Shown here in pieces: positions 11,872 through 13,086 of a stretch of 13,086 nucleotides of DNA (positions are counted from its first letter, which is position 1; each line of letters opens with the position of its first letter). The DNA comes from an uncultured Collinsella sp. (GTDB lineage: Bacteria; Actinomycetota; Coriobacteriia; Coriobacteriales; Coriobacteriaceae), in contig CALBBA010000114.1 in the NCBI GenBank assembly GCA_937926755.1, positions 1 to 13,086 on the forward strand, given 5' to 3'. The translations under genes and the position numbers were made by a program. The notes beneath the pieces were generated by a model, which saw only the letters and a program-made list of their open reading frames with translations, searched no databases and was not told the origin of the DNA.

Positions 11872-13086
11872 CTACTTAACGAGGCGCTTGAGTTTGGCAT
11901 AGTCCTGAATCTGCTTTTTGCGCTTGGCGTTGAGGAGGTTGTTGAGGTCGAGCTTCTCAATGGTGCAGCGTTTGAGTAGCTCGGAGCTGTCAAAGCCGTT
12001 TGACTCAATGTCTTCATCCAGATCGTGCTTGAGCTTGGTCCATTTATTGAGCTGCGAGCGCACGTAGGCCGCGGGACGTTCTATCTCGTTGGCGATGTCG
12101 CGTACGCTGGCGCCCGTTCCAAACGACTCACGTATCTTCGCCGTCTCCTTGCGCGTGCGCTCGTTTTTGGCATCGGTCTTGCATCGATCGCTGCAGTAGT
12201 GCCGTTTGACGCCACGATGCCCGGCAAGTGAGTAGGCGCGTCCGCACTGCTCGCAATAGCCAATTTTGACGGTGCTCAGCTTGCGCGAAAAATCAAACCA
12301 GAGCCACGAGAGATAGCTGTCAAAGGAGAGGAACCCTGTGGACTCGTTGCCCTGGAACACATCCACGTGCGCGCCCGAGAGATGCGAGATCACGAGCGCC
12401 TGCACCAAAGCGGTGAGTGCATCGCGGTCATCGTTGTCAAGTTCTTCGCGGCGCTCCTGGATATCTGCTTGAGGGTCGATTACATAGAAGCTCTCCTCGC
12501 TATTGCTGACCTTGAGTCGCGCTGAAATCTCCGAGCTGGAGTCTTCGTCCATGTAGAACATCGCCTGCAAAACACTGAAGTCATTAGCGGTGAGCTCGTG
12601 TTCAAAAGAGAGCACGTTGAGTGCAACGAGGGATTCTTCCTCGTCGATCATAAACATAAAGGCGTAGAAATATCCCGCATCGGATTCGATTTTGCGCACG
12701 ATGGGCAGGCTTTTGAATGAGTCGGTATAATCTCCGCCCGCCCTCAGGATAGTGGTGTAGATCTTGAAGGATGACCCGTTTGCCGCGCAGGTTACCACTG
12801 ATTTCTCGATTCTTTCCAATGCGGAGACCTTTGCGATGGTGCAGCTCCCGTTGAGGTATTCCTGGATGCGCATGGCAATAAGTGCTGCCATCGCGGCATT
12901 GGCCCAATCGCGTACGGATTCTATTGCGTGCTTGCCAAAAAGCGGCCCGGTCTGTTCGGCGTAATCAAGTACGTTAAAGAGGCTTGCGCGGAAGGGCTGC
13001 TCTTTAACGGCGGGGGGGGCGGGGGATGGGGTCGGGGAAGATGCCCCACGAGTTGAGCCCGCCGATGAAATACAAAGCTTCTTCCA
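11872..13086 (-). CDS. Zinc-finger plus helix-turn-helix protein (partial; frame interrupted at a C8 tract)
   Basis: The minus-strand frame ending at TAG 11872-11874 is open to the window edge. Numbered from the in-frame ATG at 12891, it has an N-terminal mixed region of unknown fold (1-205). A C4 zinc finger follows: C213-x2-C216 and C233-x3-C237 in GYCEQCGRAYSL...HYCSDRCK, reminiscent of CGNR zinc fingers and of a DUF6076-type protein. Then come a basic helix (AKNERTRKETAKIRE), a helix-turn-helix (about 262-284, ASVRDIANEIERPAAYVRSQ) and a Lys-rich tail. ATG 12891 has no ribosome binding site, and coding-like sequence (FRASLFNVLDYAEQTGPLFG) continues above it with no ATG, GTG or TTG. The true start therefore lies outside the window. 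Above the C8 tract at 13012-13019 a different frame looks coding, so the gene is probably frameshifted there. It may regulate the ATPase gene 102 bases downstream. Confidence 0.75.
   Translation of the reverse strand, partial: WKKLCISSAGSTRGASSPTPSPAPPAVKEQPFRASLFNVLDYAEQTGPLFGKHAIESVRDWANAAMAALIAMRIQEYLNGSCTIAKVSALERIEKSVVTCAANGSSFKIYTTILRAGGDYTDSFKSLPIVRKIESDAGYFYAFMFMIDEEESLVALNVLSFEHELTANDFSVLQAMFYMDEDSSSEISARLKVSNSEESFYVIDPQADIQERREELDNDDRDALTALVQALVISHLSGAHVDVFQGNESTGFLSFDSYLSWLWFDFSRKLSTVKIGYCEQCGRAYSLAGHRGVKRHYCSDRCKTDAKNERTRKETAKIRESFGTGASVRDIANEIERPAAYVRSQLNKWTKLKHDLDEDIESNGFDSSELLKRCTIEKLDLNNLLNAKRKKQIQDYAKLKRLVK
13004..13084 (-). other. Probable upstream part of the zinc-finger gene, in a shifted frame
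   Basis: Reading from 13084 on the minus strand gives EEALYFIGGLNSWGIFPDPI, then proline and arginine codons and a TAA at 13004-13006. Nearly all its third positions are G or C. The continuous frame over the same bases (ISSAGSTRGASSPTPSPA) has many A/T-ending codons. The two coding-like frames meet at the C8 tract: with C7, this sequence would run on as ...RPPAVKEQPFRASLF without a stop. I take it as the same gene carrying a one-base expansion. It could alternatively be the tail of a separate upstream gene. Confidence 0.5.
13012..13037 (+). repeat. G-tract cluster: G8 homopolymer and G-quadruplex motif
   Basis: G8 (13012-13019), G5 (13021-13025), G4 (13028-13031) and G4 (13034-13037) are separated by loops of one or two bases. 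This exceeds the usual G3-loop-G3 quadruplex criterion. It lies on the template strand of the minus-strand zinc-finger gene, whose coding strand carries the C8 tract. Confidence 0.85.

Noticed and set aside
12891..12891. ATG 12891 as the start of the zinc-finger protein
   Set aside because: No ribosome binding site, and convincing coding sequence continues upstream in the same frame to the C8 tract.

Overview
The window reads as chromosomal DNA of a moderately high-GC Gram-positive actinobacterium. Gene-body codons end mostly in G or C, and start sites carry GGAGG-type ribosome binding sites. PurF belongs to the propeptide-bearing, Fe-S type. The mix of purine genes, a CmpB-type membrane protein and zinc-ribbon membrane proteins recalls gut Coriobacteriia such as Collinsella. 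That assignment is an inference from style and content, not the result of a search.

Left part (1-3151). The 3' end of an unidentified gene (to 101) is followed by a small, very acidic, aromatic-rich ORF (153-371). A complete IS3-family, IS150-type insertion sequence occupies 414-1865. It has matching 24-bp terminal inverted repeats, orfA and orfB joined by an A7 slippery site, an intact DDE triad, and a hairpin that would hide the orfA ribosome binding site on transcripts entering from outside. It sits between the small gene and a convergent gene for a polytopic membrane protein of the CmpB-like putative ABC-permease family (1922-3151, minus strand), and it appears to have split a terminator-like inverted repeat.

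Centre (3152-7150). A divergent intergenic region carries a good sigma70-type promoter for the membrane protein and a TATAAT box for purF. Three purine-synthesis genes follow: purF, then a terminator and a hairpin-bearing leader, then purM and purN overlapping by 11 bases and closed by a 20-bp-stem terminator. They supply step 1 (PRPP amidotransferase), step 3 (GAR formyltransferase) and step 5 (AIR synthetase) of IMP synthesis.

Right part (7151-13086). About 350 bases hold only a doubtful small ORF. Next is a two-gene, translationally coupled operon. Both products start with nearly the same CxxC...CxxC zinc ribbon, then an acidic linker, one membrane helix and an extracytoplasmic domain. The first ectodomain resembles the RsiV/DUF3298 type; the second has an Ig-like segment and a DxDxDG calcium-loop domain. 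A perfect 16-bp bidirectional terminator separates this operon from a minus-strand gene for an AAA ATPase with a winged-helix and a DUF234/PD-(D/E)XK-like C-terminus. Upstream of that ATPase is an AT-rich promoter region with nested direct and inverted repeats. Beyond it lies a minus-strand gene for a zinc-finger plus helix-turn-helix protein that runs off the window edge. Near the edge its reading frame is interrupted at a C8 tract (G8 on the plus strand) inside a strong G-quadruplex motif. One base fewer would join two convincingly coding frames, so this is either a phase-variable switch, a frameshift mutation or an assembly error.
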